This document shows positions 52,181 through 61,758 of a DNA stretch of 64,000 nt, piece after piece. Every line of letters starts with the position of its first letter. The first letter of the stretch is position 1. The DNA is taken from positions 7,192,001 to 7,256,000 of the forward strand of contig NZ_JAUSRB010000002.1 in the NCBI RefSeq assembly GCF_030811595.1. Reading direction: 5' to 3'. Under the pieces are notes generated by a model, which saw only the letters and a program-made list of their open reading frames with translations, was not told where the DNA came from and ran no database searches. The translations under genes and the position numbers were made by a program. Source of the stretch: Streptosporangium brasiliense. GTDB taxonomy: Bacteria; Actinomycetota; Actinomycetes; Streptosporangiales; Streptosporangiaceae.

Positions 52181-52640
52181 TAAAGCTCCGATCCATGTGA
52201 AGATCATCAAGCGGTTGGAGCCTAACAATTGGTTGACTGAAGGTCAATTGATCACTTACAAACATGATTAGTGCTCATTTAAGCGGTTTGCGTCTTTGTG
52301 TCGGGTGACGTCGCTCAGGAGAGATGTCTGCCTCCGCTCCTCCGCGGAAGATCGGGCTTGGCCACGTTCGACCGATGACCGGCGAGCGGTGCTTCCCCGC
52401 GACGGTGGAGGACGGATGCGTTGACCGCACGGAGGCCAAAAGAGATGGCGGACGCTGACCGGGGAGAACATCCTCGCCGAGGGTCAAGAGAGGGTGGTGC
52501 TCAACGCCGGCAGACGCGGCCGGCTGACTCTCGGACTGGTGCGAACGCCCAGCGACTTGACCCAAGCAAGATCACGACACGTAAGTCCGGGTGGAGCATC
52601 CACCGACCCAGCGGATAAGGCTTCTGCTTTCCTGCTGGCC

Positions 52641-52874
52641 ATGGGCATGTTGACTGTGAAAGCGAACGCGCCGGTGTTGGGTATGCGTGATGGCCGCCAG
52701 TACGACATCGCGGACTCGCCATTCATCCGTAAGGTGATCGAGTCGCGGAAGCTGACGCTGCTGGCCGACCACTCGTTCGTCGAGGAGAACTGGAGTGACG
52801 GCCCAGCCAGCGCCGACGACCAGGAGCAAGCGGCCGACGAGGCAGCCCCGGCTCGGAAGACGGACAAGCAGTGA
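52641..52874 (+). CDS. Phage-like hypothetical protein
   Basis: 77 residues (ATG 52641 or 52647). The core APVLGMRDGRQYDIADSPFI, then RKVIESRKLTLLADHSF, and an acidic-basic tail resemble small proteins encoded in tailed-phage head-tail regions. An open frame runs upstream to 52494 but its first part is not convincing. First of four same-strand genes with phage structural character. Confidence 0.5.
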   Translation: MGMLTVKANAPVLGMRDGRQYDIADSPFIRKVIESRKLTLLADHSFVEENWSDGPASADDQEQAADEAAPARKTDKQ

Positions 52875-52984
52875 CGGCCATACAGCTGACCGACGGCCCG
52901 GATGTCGAATGGGAGACGCTGTGTAACCCGCCGGTGCCGCGCATCGAGTTGAAGGTGCACAAGCCTGACGACGAGACGGCCTGA
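52871..52984 (+). CDS. 37-codon ORF in the phage-like cluster
   Basis: GTG 52871 overlaps the previous stop as GTGA. The peptide contains LTDGPDVEWETLCNPPVPRI and ends in KPDDETA. Tight coupling on both sides is typical of phage gene strings. No domain recognised. Confidence 0.45.
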   Translation: MTAIQLTDGPDVEWETLCNPPVPRIELKVHKPDDETA

Positions 52985-53006
52985 TCCGCCGGAACAGGAG
53001 GAGGCG

Positions 53007-53447
53007 GTGGCCACGTACCGGGTGCGGGTCCGCAACAACCAGGCGGCGCTGAACCGGTTCCTGCGGTCGCCGGCCGGGCCGGTCGTCCAGCACGTCGAGA
53101 AGATCATGCGGGAGACGGCGAACATCGGCAAGCGCACCATCCGCGTCGACACCGGTGTCGCCCGCGGCACGATCTACAGCAACGCGCTGGGGCTGGCCAA
53201 CCATGTCGTCGGCCGCGCCGGCTCGCTGGCCAAGCACGCCTACTGGCTGGACGTCGGCACGGGCATCTACGGGCCGGCGGGCAAACCGATCGTGCCGAAG
53301 CGGGCGAAGGTGCTGGTGTTCACGCCGAAGGGCTCCAACGTCACCGTGTTCGCCGCGGCGGTGAAAGGTATCAAGGGCGACCGCTGGCTACGGCGGGCGT
53401 TCGCGACGGCCTGCCCGTACTCGGTGGTGGACCTGGGGCCGAAGTAA
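53007..53447 (+). CDS. Phage tail/head-completion protein (HK97 gp10-like)
   Basis: 146 residues from GTG 53007, with AGGAGGAGG about 7 bp upstream. RETANIGKRTIRVDTGVARG, then HAYWLDVGTGIYGPAGKPIV and RWLRRAFA match the gp10-like minor structural proteins of tailed phages, with their DTGxLR and VEFGTxxMPAQPF-type segments. No capsid, portal or terminase genes lie next to it, so it is part of a scrap. Confidence 0.65.
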   Translation: MATYRVRVRNNQAALNRFLRSPAGPVVQHVEKIMRETANIGKRTIRVDTGVARGTIYSNALGLANHVVGRAGSLAKHAYWLDVGTGIYGPAGKPIVPKRAKVLVFTPKGSNVTVFAAAVKGIKGDRWLRRAFATACPYSVVDLGPK

Positions 53448-53534
53448 CGGCACGCTCAGGCGCTCGAGAAGCTCCACGCTCGCGCGATGATAGGGGCTTC
53501 AGGGGATCAGCGGATCGACACGTTCGGGGGAACG

Positions 53535-54014
53535 ATGAGCGACGCAGCGGTGAAAGACAACGCCCAGGCGGCGGCCGGCGAGGCGGAGATGGAAGAGGTC
53601 GTCGTCGACCCGGAGCTGGTGTTCACCACGAAGACCAAGCCGCACCTGACGAAAACGTCCGTTGAGGAGCGGACGGTCGTTTTCCAGCTCGACGGTGAGA
53701 CCTACTACCTGGTGAAGCCACGTAAGTGGGAGGACCTGCTGGTCTCCCTGAAGGAGACGGCGGCGCGGCGCGCGACCGGCCCGGACGTGCTGTGGCAGGG
53801 CTGGGAGTTCCTGCACACCGTCGTCACCGCGGAGAGCTTGCGGCGGCTGCTGAGCAGGGCGAAGGACGACGACGATTTCGAGCGCAGCGACCTGTTCAAC
53901 CTGATTCCGCAGATCATCCGCACGTTGCACGCGAAGGAGCAGGCTGGCGCGGGCAGCCGTCAGCCGCGCCCGGCTCGGGCGCGTGCGGCCCGCTCGGCGT
54001 CCGCGCCGCGATAG
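53535..54014 (+). CDS. Phage tail assembly chaperone (gpG-like)
   Basis: 159 residues from ATG 53535. Features: acidic start, VFQLDGETYYLVKPRKWEDL, LHTVVTAESLRRLLSRAKDD and DLFNLIPQIIRTLHA, as in tail assembly chaperones encoded before the tape measure gene. The +1 frame directly behind reads SWWGESRPAVLGPPASFVLD, QEIYELAGSWQVLL and stops at 54117, like the frameshift-made second chaperone (gpGT). No tape measure gene follows because an IS630 element begins at 54121. Confidence 0.65.
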   Translation: MSDAAVKDNAQAAAGEAEMEEVVVDPELVFTTKTKPHLTKTSVEERTVVFQLDGETYYLVKPRKWEDLLVSLKETAARRATGPDVLWQGWEFLHTVVTAESLRRLLSRAKDDDDFERSDLFNLIPQIIRTLHAKEQAGAGSRQPRPARARAARSASAPR

Positions 54015-54120
54015 CTGGTGGGGGGAGTCGCGGCCGGCGGTCCTGGGGCCGCCAGCGTCGTTCGTTCTCGACCAGGAGATCTACGAGCTGGCCGGGTCGT
54101 GGCAGGTGCTGCTGTAGTAC

Positions 54121-55340
54121 TAGTGCTGCGTTCCTCAAAGCAGGTAGACGAACTTGCGGCGCAGGATCCGGGGCCGTGGCGGTGGTCGCCCCCAGATCCA
54201 GGGCTGGGCGTGGGCGTTGAGCTGGGCGGTGGCAAGGGCGACCGCGTGGGCGATCTCGACGGCGTCGGCGAAGGTCTGCCCGGCGAACGCCGCCTTGCGT
54301 AGCAGTCGCCACCAGCCCTCGGCCAGGTTCAGCCAGCACGCCTTGACCGGGATGAACACCTGACGGATCCGCGGGTGACGGACCAGCCATTGGCCGACCT
54401 TCCAGCTGAAGTGGCTGGACAGGTTGTCGGTGATGACGACGATCGCGCCACGCCGGTTGGCTTTTGCGATGCGGGCCAGCAACTGGATCCAGCCGTCGCT
54501 GTTGCGTGAGGGCGCGCAGAAGGTGAGCTCGGTGCCGTCACGGATGCGCAGCGCGCCGTAGACCCAGGTCTTGTCGGTGCCGCGTGAATACTCCAACCTG
54601 GCTTTGATCCGGTGCCCGTCGGGAGACCAGGCGGGCGCGGGTGCGAAGGTGCGCGGGGTCACCGGCCCCAGCTCGTCGGCGCAGATCACCGTGGTCGCGG
54701 CCGGCGGCTGGGTGTAGAGGCCGATGATCGTGGCTCTTTTGGGGCGAAGTCCGGATCGGTCGATTCGGTCCAGGAGCGGGTGTGTCGCCAGCGGACCTTC
54801 TCCGCTCGCAGGATCCGGCGGACCTGGCTGCGCGCGATGACGATGCCCTGCGCGCGGGCGGCGGCGGTCAGGCTGTCCAGCGTCCACTGCGCCGGGCCGC
54901 TGTCGTCGGTGGCGGCCAGGTCGCCGGCCGCGTCGCGGGTCAGGCGTCCGGGCGGGGTCGAGCGCGCCAACGCGATGAGCTGTCCGCGTTCGACCTCGGT
55001 GATCCGTGGTTTGCGACCCGTCCCGGGCCGGTCGCCCAGTCCGGCCAGGCCCTCGGCGTTGAATCGCTCGATCCGCTCGCGCACGGTCTGCATGTGACAG
55101 CCGAGCTTGGCCGCGATGGCGCTGGTGCGCAGGCCCTGCCAGCTGAACACGATCATCTGCGCTCTCATGATCCAGTCGGCCGGGGCATGACGGGCACCGG
55201 CCAGCTTGCGGATCTGCCGGTCCTCCTCGGCGTCCACCGGCGGACGCGCGTACAGCAGTTTCGGCATGGCAATCCCCCCTGAGACCATCATCACCCCAGG
55301 TCGATAGGGATCTCCACTCCCATTCAGGAATGGAGCACTA
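54121..55340. mobile_element. IS630-family insertion sequence
   Basis: Bounded by TA at 54121-54122 and 55339-55340. Terminal inverted repeats: TAGTGCTGCGTTCCTCAA at the left end against TAGTGCTCCATTCCTGAA at the right end, 15 of 18 matching. About 1.2 kb with one transposase in two overlapping minus-strand frames. Sequence looks intact. Confidence 0.88.
54135..55267 (-). CDS. IS630 transposase made by -1 frameshifting (orfA/orfB)
   Basis: OrfA starts at ATG 55267 and carries the HTH part (GLRTSAIAAKLGCHMQTVRE, GRLTRDAAGDL, QVRRILRAEKVRWRHTRSW). OrfB (PKRATIIGLYTQPPAATTVI on) has the DDE core: Asp near VICADELG, Asp in AIVVITDNLSSH and Glu in WLNLAEGWWRLL. The frames join at C-CCA-AAA (54743-54737), a perfect X-XXY-YYZ slippery heptamer positioned exactly in the orfA frame. 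Fused length is about 378 residues. Product cuts and pastes the element into TA sites. Confidence 0.87.
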
Positions 55341-56324
55341 GGTCCCGGCGGCGGCAAGTCCCTGGCCGTCGAGCCTGGCCGCCAGGCCGAAGGTCGCGTA
55401 GACGTCGGGGTCCTGGAACACCGAGTTCCGGGTGATGCCCTCGTCGGTGACGGTGAAGATCTGGAGCGTGTGCAGGCCGTACCCGTCGCCGACGCGCTGA
55501 TAGGCGGCGAATCCGGGCTGGCCGCCGTTGGCCGTGACCTCCCTGAGGATCCAGTCCTTCCCGGCCGCCCCGAAGACCCATTCCATGAACAGGCCGTAGT
55601 TGCCGCGGCCGGAGAACCAGTTGAGCATCGGCGGCATCTCCATGATGACGTCCTCGGCGAGCAGTCGCTTGAGGCCCTCGACGTCGGCGAGCTCGAACGC
55701 CTTCATGTAGCGTTCGAGCCAGGCGCGCTGCTCGGCCACGGACGGCTCGCTGACCCGTTCCTGCCGGACCCCGACCTCCTCCATGCGAGCACGCGCCCGC
55801 TGCAGGGAACTGTTCACCGACACGACGGTGGTGCCGAGGATTTCCGCCGTCTCGGCCCCGGAGAAGCCGAGCACGTCACGCAAAATCAGCGCACCACGCT
55901 GACGCGCCGACAGGTGCTGCAGGGCGGCGGCGAACGCCAGACGCAGGCTGCTGCGGTCGATCACGGCCCCAGCCGGATCACCCGCGTCCAGCGACGAGTC
56001 CGGCAAGGGCTGGAGCCAGGCGGCGTGCTCTCCCCGGACGAGGGGCCCGAGCGGATCCGACGCGGCCACCATCCCCGACGGCAGCGGTCGGCGACCGCGG
56101 ACCTCCAGGGCGGTCAGGCAGGCGTTCGTCGCGATCCGGTAGAGCCAGGTGCGCGGTGAGCTGCGAGCGTCGTCGTACTGCTCCCGCGCCCGCCACGCCC
56201 TCAGGTAGGTGTCCTGGACCAGGTCCTCTGCGTCGTGAGCCGAGCCGAGCATCCGGTAGCAGTACGCCAGCAGCTCCGTCCGGAACGGTCCGACCAAGCG
56301 ATCGAAGCCTTCTTCCCCCGTCAT
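55338..56324 (-). CDS. ECF sigma factor with SnoaL-like domain (SigG type)
   Basis: 328 residues from ATG 56324. Region 2: LLAYCYRMLGSAHDAEDLVQ, then RTWLYRIATNACLTALEV. Region 4: LSARQRGALILRDVLGFSGA, then LGTTVVSVNSSLQRARARM. A SnoaL-like C-terminus follows (MKAFELADVEGLKRLLAEDV, PPMLNWFSGRGNYGLFMEWV). The reading frame ends at a TAG formed by the TA target site and first G of the IS630 end, so the original C-terminus has probably been altered by a few residues. It is likely still functional. Confidence 0.9.
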   Translation of the reverse strand: MTGEEGFDRLVGPFRTELLAYCYRMLGSAHDAEDLVQDTYLRAWRAREQYDDARSSPRTWLYRIATNACLTALEVRGRRPLPSGMVAASDPLGPLVRGEHAAWLQPLPDSSLDAGDPAGAVIDRSSLRLAFAAALQHLSARQRGALILRDVLGFSGAETAEILGTTVVSVNSSLQRARARMEEVGVRQERVSEPSVAEQRAWLERYMKAFELADVEGLKRLLAEDVIMEMPPMLNWFSGRGNYGLFMEWVFGAAGKDWILREVTANGGQPGFAAYQRVGDGYGLHTLQIFTVTDEGITRNSVFQDPDVYATFGLAARLDGQGLAAAGT

Positions 56325-56508
56325 CACGCCACGCCCCGTCTCCACTGCCGCCACAACCCCCTTTCCTGGCGACGTACAGTGACAATCCGCCATGGGCGGA
56401 TAGATCACCACGTGGCCATCAACAACCCGGCCACGACATACGTCTGATTTTGGATAAAGAACAACTTAGTGCTCGTCCCTGAACCTCACTCGTAGGCAGG
56501 GGAAGGGT

Positions 56509-56922
56509 TCACTGCCCAGGCGCCAGCACCGGGCTGTTGTGATAGGCGGCGATCAGCCACCGGCCGTCCCGCTTCTCGAGGACCCAGGTCGCGTTCACCT
56601 TGCGCCGGTCGTCCGGAACCCCGGTCTCGCCGGGGAACAGGATGCCGGATTCGCTGATGACGATCGCGGCGTCCCTGCCGACGAAGCGGAGGCTGAGCTG
56701 CTTGTTGAAGGTGGAGCTGCCCTTGAGCGGCCCCTCGAAGCCCAGGGCCATGTTCTCGCGGATCACGTCACGGCTGTCGCGGAGCGAGCCGGTCATGATG
56801 GCGGTCGCGTCCGCGGTGTAGTTGGCGACCATGCCGTCGGCGTCGCCGGCCTCCCACGCCCTGTAGGAGTCGACCAGCACGGCCTGGATGGCGGCCTCGT
56901 CTTCCATATGACTGTCTGACAC
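56509..56922 (-). CDS. SnoaL-like/DUF4440 (SgcJ/EcaC) family protein
   Basis: 137 residues from GTG 56922, with AAGGGAGA upstream. NTF2-like fold: AIQAVLVDSYRAWEAGDADG, NYTADATAIMTGSLRDSRDV, and the end NATWVLEKRDGRWLIAAYHN. SgcJ/EcaC relatives occur in polyketide pathways and as stress-linked small proteins; catalytic function is not established. It is upstream of, and co-oriented with, the sigma gene (184 bp gap). Confidence 0.87.
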   Translation of the reverse strand: MSDSHMEDEAAIQAVLVDSYRAWEAGDADGMVANYTADATAIMTGSLRDSRDVIRENMALGFEGPLKGSSTFNKQLSLRFVGRDAAIVISESGILFPGETGVPDDRRKVNATWVLEKRDGRWLIAAYHNSPVLAPGQ

Positions 56923-57039
56923 CGGATTCTCCCTTGTGATCGGCTCGCCCGGGTGTTCCGGCGAGCTCGTCAGTACATACCGGCGGCGAGGTCGGAACTC
57001 ATCGCGGCGGACGAGAGTTTTCTCCAGGTCTTCAAGGGC

Positions 57040-58890
57040 CAAGGCCGCGTAGTTAAGGGTTCGGGGGCTGAGTCAAGGGATCTGCGGGTGTGCCGTTCAG
57101 GGCAGACACAGCAACGGGACCTCTGATAAATCAGGGCAATCCGCCAAGATCGTCCCGTTTTAGAGGTCCCGTTGAACTGCCAGTCTGCCACCACCACCGT
57201 CACGCGTGCCATCACGGTCGCCGACGGCATCTACGCCCCCGGCCACCTGGGCGAGCTGACCCAGCATGTCCCCTTCGAGATGGTCGACGCGGTCCTCGCC
57301 GACACCAGAACCGTGCAGCGCAGACTGCGGGATCTACCCTCACGGGTCGGGGTGTACTTCACGCTTGCGCTCGGCCTATTCCCGCGCATGGGCTACCTGC
57401 GGGTATGGGACAAACTGGTCGCCGGCCTGCACGGCCTTGCCGTGCCCACCCCGTCCGACAAGGCGCTGCGTGATCTGCGCCGCCGCATAGGATCAGCCCC
57501 GCTGAAGGCGTTGTTCGAGGTACTGGCCGGACCCATAGCTCAGCCGCACACCCCGGGCGTGTGCTACCGCCGCCGGCGCACCGTCGCCTTCGACGGCTGC
57601 AGCTCCCTGAAGGTCCCCGACACGACCCGCAACCGCGACCACTACGGCCGCGCCTGCTACCGCCAAGCCTGGGCGGGCTATCCGATGCTGATGCTCATGA
57701 CGCTGGTCGAGACCGGCACCCGCGCCCTGATCGGCGCCACCTTCGGCGCTCCTGCCGCAGGCGAGAGCACCTACGCGCTGCGCCTGCTACAGCATCTGCG
57801 CTCCGACATGCTCGTGCTGGCCGACCGCGCCTTCGACGCCGACGCCTTCCTCAGGGAGGTCACCGCCACCGGCGCCCAACTGCTGGTCCGTATCCGCACC
57901 AGTCGCCGCCCACCGGTGCTGGCTCAGCTATCCGATGGCTCGTTTCTGTCCGTTCTGGCCGGTCTGAAGGTCCGTATCATCGACGCCGACGTGATCGTGA
58001 CCTTGGCCGACGGCCGCCGCGTCCAGGGCCGCTACCGGCTGGTCACCACCCTGACCGACCATCGCACCGATCCGGCCGAGCAACTGATACAGCTCTACCA
58101 CGAGCGCTGGGAGATCGAATCGGCCTATCTGGCACTGCGCCACACCCTGATGACCGGCGCCGTTCTGCGCTCGGGCGACCCGGCCGGCATCGAACAGGAG
58201 ATGTGGGCCGCGCTCACCCTTTACCAAGTCCTGCGCCGGGCCATGACCGACGCCGTGGAGACGTGTCCGGGCACCGACCCCGATCGGGCCTGCTTCACCA
58301 CCGCCCTGCAACGGGCCCGCGAGCAGGTCATCACCGCCCACCGGATCCTGCCCGATACCGATGACGGCGCTGTCGATCTGCTGGGCGGTATCGGCCGGGC
58401 GGTCCTGGCCGGCCTGCTGCCCGCGCGCCGCCGGCGCCTCAGCATTCGCAAGGTCAAGTCCCCGATCTCCCGCTACCACACCCATCGCACCGACGACCGG
58501 CCACCAGGCAGCGTGACCATCACCAGCCTGTGCTTCCTGATCCACCATGGACGCACCGCACCACCTGCCGTACAGCCACGCCCCCTGCGATCGTGGGCAT
58601 TGGACCGCCATCTGGCCGATACCACCCGGCCCACCCCAGCCGCCCGCCGGGACAAGCCCGCCGCCCGAGCCCGCATCGGACGCAAACAACACGTCCTCGC
58701 CCTCATGCAGACTCAGCTCGGCCGCTCCTGGCACGCGCGCGAGGTCGGACAGCTACTCGGCGTCCCGGACCTACACAGTTTCTGCGTGCAGATGGCCCAA
58801 TGGGCACGCCAAGGTCTGATCCGCAAGACCGGCCGTGGCATCTACACCCTCCCTTGACACAGGTCCCACGACCTTAACTACGCGGCCTTG
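57040..58890. mobile_element. IS4-family insertion sequence
   Basis: Ends CAAGGCCGCGTAGTTAAGG (from 57040) and its mirror ending at 58890 form terminal inverted repeats; a second block, GTCAAGGGA, also repeats inside each end. CTTCAAGG at 57030-57037 and again at 58891-58898 is the probable target duplication (8 of 10 bases alike). About 1.85 kb with one intact transposase. Confidence 0.88.
57172..58857 (+). CDS. IS4-family transposase
   Basis: 561 residues if started at TTG 57172; a later start is possible. DDE core: Asp in RRTVAFDGCSSLKVPD, Asp in MLVLADRAFDADAFL and Glu within the Y-R-E-x-x-Y-like signature YHERWEIESAYLALRHT. The N-terminal IS4 domain (VGVYFTLALGLFPRMGYLRV, TPSDKALRDLRRRIG) and a C-terminal HTH-like end (LGRSWHAREVGQLLGVPDLH) are complete. 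No frameshift seen. Confidence 0.92.
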   Translation: MNCQSATTTVTRAITVADGIYAPGHLGELTQHVPFEMVDAVLADTRTVQRRLRDLPSRVGVYFTLALGLFPRMGYLRVWDKLVAGLHGLAVPTPSDKALRDLRRRIGSAPLKALFEVLAGPIAQPHTPGVCYRRRRTVAFDGCSSLKVPDTTRNRDHYGRACYRQAWAGYPMLMLMTLVETGTRALIGATFGAPAAGESTYALRLLQHLRSDMLVLADRAFDADAFLREVTATGAQLLVRIRTSRRPPVLAQLSDGSFLSVLAGLKVRIIDADVIVTLADGRRVQGRYRLVTTLTDHRTDPAEQLIQLYHERWEIESAYLALRHTLMTGAVLRSGDPAGIEQEMWAALTLYQVLRRAMTDAVETCPGTDPDRACFTTALQRAREQVITAHRILPDTDDGAVDLLGGIGRAVLAGLLPARRRRLSIRKVKSPISRYHTHRTDDRPPGSVTITSLCFLIHHGRTAPPAVQPRPLRSWALDRHLADTTRPTPAARRDKPAARARIGRKQHVLALMQTQLGRSWHAREVGQLLGVPDLHSFCVQMAQWARQGLIRKTGRGIYTLP

Positions 58891-59031
58891 CTTCAAGGCG
58901 GCCTGACGGCCGCCGTCCCGCCGGGCGTGCGACCTCTGGGCCGCCTGGGCATGCCGTCCATCCCTGCCGTCGCGCCTCCTGACGCCGGCAGGGCATGCGG
59001 CTTGATGCCGGGCAGGGCGGGCACGCCGCCG

Positions 59032-61758
59032 TCAGTCGAGGTCGAGGTCGCGGAGTTCGGCGCGGGTGGAGATCCCGAGCTTGGGGAACGCCCGGTACAG
59101 GTGCGAGCCCACCGTGCGCGGGCTGAGGTGCATCCGGTCACCGATCTCGCGGTTGCTCAGCCCTTTGGCGGCGAGCCTGGACACTTCCAGTTCCTGCGGG
59201 CTGAGCAGGGCGGCGACCGGCCGGTCCGGGCGGGGCGGGGTGCCGCCGGCCGCACGGAGCCGGGCGAGCGCACGCCGCGCCCACGGTTGTGCCCCGAGCG
59301 TGTCGAAGGTCTCGCTCGCGGCCCTGAGCATTGGCTGGGCCTCGGTTCTGCGGTGGTTGCGGTGCAGCCACTCGCCGTACAGGAGTTCGGTCCGGGCCCG
59401 GTCGAAGGGGCGCTGATCGAGCCCGCAGTTCGCCAGCGCGCTCCGGTAGTGCGATTCGGCGTGGGCGTCGTCCGCGAGCATCGCGTGGGAGCGGTGCTTG
59501 CCGCCCTGGGCCATGGGCCCGCGGACAGCGCCGGTCCGAGGCTCCACGGCCTGGACGATCCGCCGGGCCGGCTCCGGATCCCCGGCGCGTACGGCGGCCT
59601 CGACCAGGTCCGGGAGCATCGCGAGCGCGACGAAGTCATTGGAGTGAGGCGAACCCCGCTCGAACAGGCGCATCAGCTCCGCGAACGCCTCCGCTGACGC
59701 GCCCTCCCCCAGTGCCAGCAGCCCCAGCGCGCCGGTCGCCGTCGCGGCGGCGATGCGCTCGCGCAGCGGGAACGCGATCTCCAGTGCCTGCCGGGCATAC
59801 CGGCGGCAGGCCGCGGCCTCGCCGCGCACGGCGGCGAACCGGGCCGACTGGGCGAGGAAGTTGGCCGTCCAGCCCCGCTGGCCGGTCTCGTAGCTGAAGC
59901 GGAGACCTTCCTCGGCATGCGCGGTCCCCTCCGCCCAGTGCCCGAGCCGGAACTCGATGTCGGCCTGGTAGAACAGCACCTCGGTGAGCAGCGCGGCGGA
60001 GCCTTCGGCGCGGGCCCGGCGGCCGGTGGCCTCGGCGAGCCGGAGGGCCTGGTGGTCGTCGGGCCCCATCCAGCCGATCACGGTCGCCCACATCCACTGC
60101 CGCTCATCGCCCCCGCCTCGGCCCCGAGGCAGGATGCCTGGCAGTTCCCACAGCTCGGCCCCGGTGATGACGCCCTCGAAGCCGCCGAGGAGACCCGCGG
60201 CGGCGCGGAGCGTCGCCGGTGAGCAGTCCAGGTCGGTGATGCGCCGGGTCGCCAGCAGCGCCGCCTCCATGTCTCCGGCGTGCAACGCCGATCCGCCCGC
60301 GAGCAGGAGGGTCCAGGCGGCCTCCTCGGGCTCGGCCGACGACATGAGCTCGGCGCACCGCATCAGGTGTGAGTAGGCGATCGCCGGGTCTCCGCCGTAC
60401 AGCTCGATGATCCCGTTGAGCTGGGCCAGTGTCACAGCGGGCACGGGCTCGGCCATGACCTGGTCGACGAGCGTCCTGGCCAGGCCGGGCCGGCCCGCGT
60501 CCAGCGCCACGAAGGCGGCGGTCACCGTCCTCTGGCGGCGATCGGCGGGCGACTCGCTGAGCCGCGCGGCATGCTGCAGGACGGAGATCGCCGCCGCCGC
60601 GCCGCCGCGCCGCCGGGCGGCGTCGGCGCTGTGCTCCAACTCGGCGGCGATCTTCTCGTCCGGTGCGGTCGTGGCCACGGCGCGGTGCCAGATCGCCTGG
60701 CCGTCCTTTCCGGTCGCGCTCAGGTGCGCGGCGATGGCCAGGTGCGCGGCGCGGCGGTGCTCGAAAGGCGCGTCCGCGTAAACGGCGGAGCGGATCAGCG
60801 GGTGCCGGAAGCGGATCTCGATCCCGTTGAGCTCCACCAGTCCCGACCGCTCGGCCGGGTCCAGCGCGTCGGCCGGCAGGCCGAGCCGGGCGGCGGCCCC
60901 GAGCACGGTGCCGGCGTCCCCGGTCTCCTCGGCCGCCGCCACCAGCAGTACCGCGCGACCGTCCGCCGACAGGCCTTCGACCTGGCGCAGGAACGCCGCC
61001 CGGACTCTGGCGCTCACGGGCAGGGTCCGGGTCATGGCGAGGTCGGGCATGGCACGATCGGGTCCGTCGAGCCGGGCCAGCTCGATCAGGGCGAGCGGGT
61101 TGCCGCCGGTCGCCGTGAAGAGGGCATCGCGTTGGCGCGCGGGCAGCGTCCAGCCGTGCGCGTCGAGCAGCCGCGCGGCATCCTCCGGCGGCAGCCCGTA
61201 CAGCACCAGTTCGGACAGCCCGGCCGTGTTGACGGGCAGCGGCTCGGGTTCGCGTACGGCGAGCAGCATCGCGATGGGCTCGTCGGCCAGCCGGCGAGCG
61301 GCGAACAGCAGGGCGGCGGCCGAGGCGCGGTCCAGCCACTGCACGTCGTCGACGGTGACCAGCAGGGGGCGGTCCGCCGCCACCGCCGCGAGCAGCGTGA
61401 GCACCGCCGCGGAGACCAGGAAGTCCGAGACCGGGAAGTCCGGGGCCGCGGAGTCGGTGAGGCCGAGCGCCCCGCGCAGCGCCTCGGCCTGGACGCCGGG
61501 CAGCGCGTCAAGGTGATCGAGCACCGGCCGGAGCAGTCCGAGCAGCCCGCTGAACGCGTGCTCGACCTCGGAGTCGACGCCGGCGCACGCGAGCACCCGC
61601 ATGGGCCCGGAGGCAGCCGCGCTCTCGGCGGCATGGCGCAGCAGCGAACTCTTGCCGATGCCCGCCTCGCCGCGCAGGACCAGCGCCCCGCTGCGTCCGC
61701 CTCGCGCGTCGGCGAGCAGCCGGGCGATGGTCTCTCGTTCCCGGTGCCGGCCGTGCAT
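59032..61758 (-). CDS. LAL-type LuxR family regulator
   Basis: 908 residues from ATG 61758 (GGGGAAGG upstream). Walker A LRGEAGIGKSSLLRH near residue 33, Walker B LLVTVDDVQWLDRAS near 125, TPR-like helical middle, C-terminal LuxR HTH (LLSPQELEVSRLAAKGLSNR, MHLSPRTVGSHLYRAFPKLG). Same class as the gene at 1244 but with low similarity. It diverges from the DUF2306 gene (136 bp apart), which may be a target. Confidence 0.93.
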   Translation of the reverse strand: MHGRHRERETIARLLADARGGRSGALVLRGEAGIGKSSLLRHAAESAAASGPMRVLACAGVDSEVEHAFSGLLGLLRPVLDHLDALPGVQAEALRGALGLTDSAAPDFPVSDFLVSAAVLTLLAAVAADRPLLVTVDDVQWLDRASAAALLFAARRLADEPIAMLLAVREPEPLPVNTAGLSELVLYGLPPEDAARLLDAHGWTLPARQRDALFTATGGNPLALIELARLDGPDRAMPDLAMTRTLPVSARVRAAFLRQVEGLSADGRAVLLVAAAEETGDAGTVLGAAARLGLPADALDPAERSGLVELNGIEIRFRHPLIRSAVYADAPFEHRRAAHLAIAAHLSATGKDGQAIWHRAVATTAPDEKIAAELEHSADAARRRGGAAAAISVLQHAARLSESPADRRQRTVTAAFVALDAGRPGLARTLVDQVMAEPVPAVTLAQLNGIIELYGGDPAIAYSHLMRCAELMSSAEPEEAAWTLLLAGGSALHAGDMEAALLATRRITDLDCSPATLRAAAGLLGGFEGVITGAELWELPGILPRGRGGGDERQWMWATVIGWMGPDDHQALRLAEATGRRARAEGSAALLTEVLFYQADIEFRLGHWAEGTAHAEEGLRFSYETGQRGWTANFLAQSARFAAVRGEAAACRRYARQALEIAFPLRERIAAATATGALGLLALGEGASAEAFAELMRLFERGSPHSNDFVALAMLPDLVEAAVRAGDPEPARRIVQAVEPRTGAVRGPMAQGGKHRSHAMLADDAHAESHYRSALANCGLDQRPFDRARTELLYGEWLHRNHRRTEAQPMLRAASETFDTLGAQPWARRALARLRAAGGTPPRPDRPVAALLSPQELEVSRLAAKGLSNREIGDRMHLSPRTVGSHLYRAFPKLGISTRAELRDLDLD

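Noticed and set aside
52494-52640. Upstream extension of the first phage-like gene (VVLNAGRRGRLTLGLVRTPS)
   Set aside because: Open in frame, but no ribosome site and unlike the conserved core; the start at 52641 or 52647 is safer.
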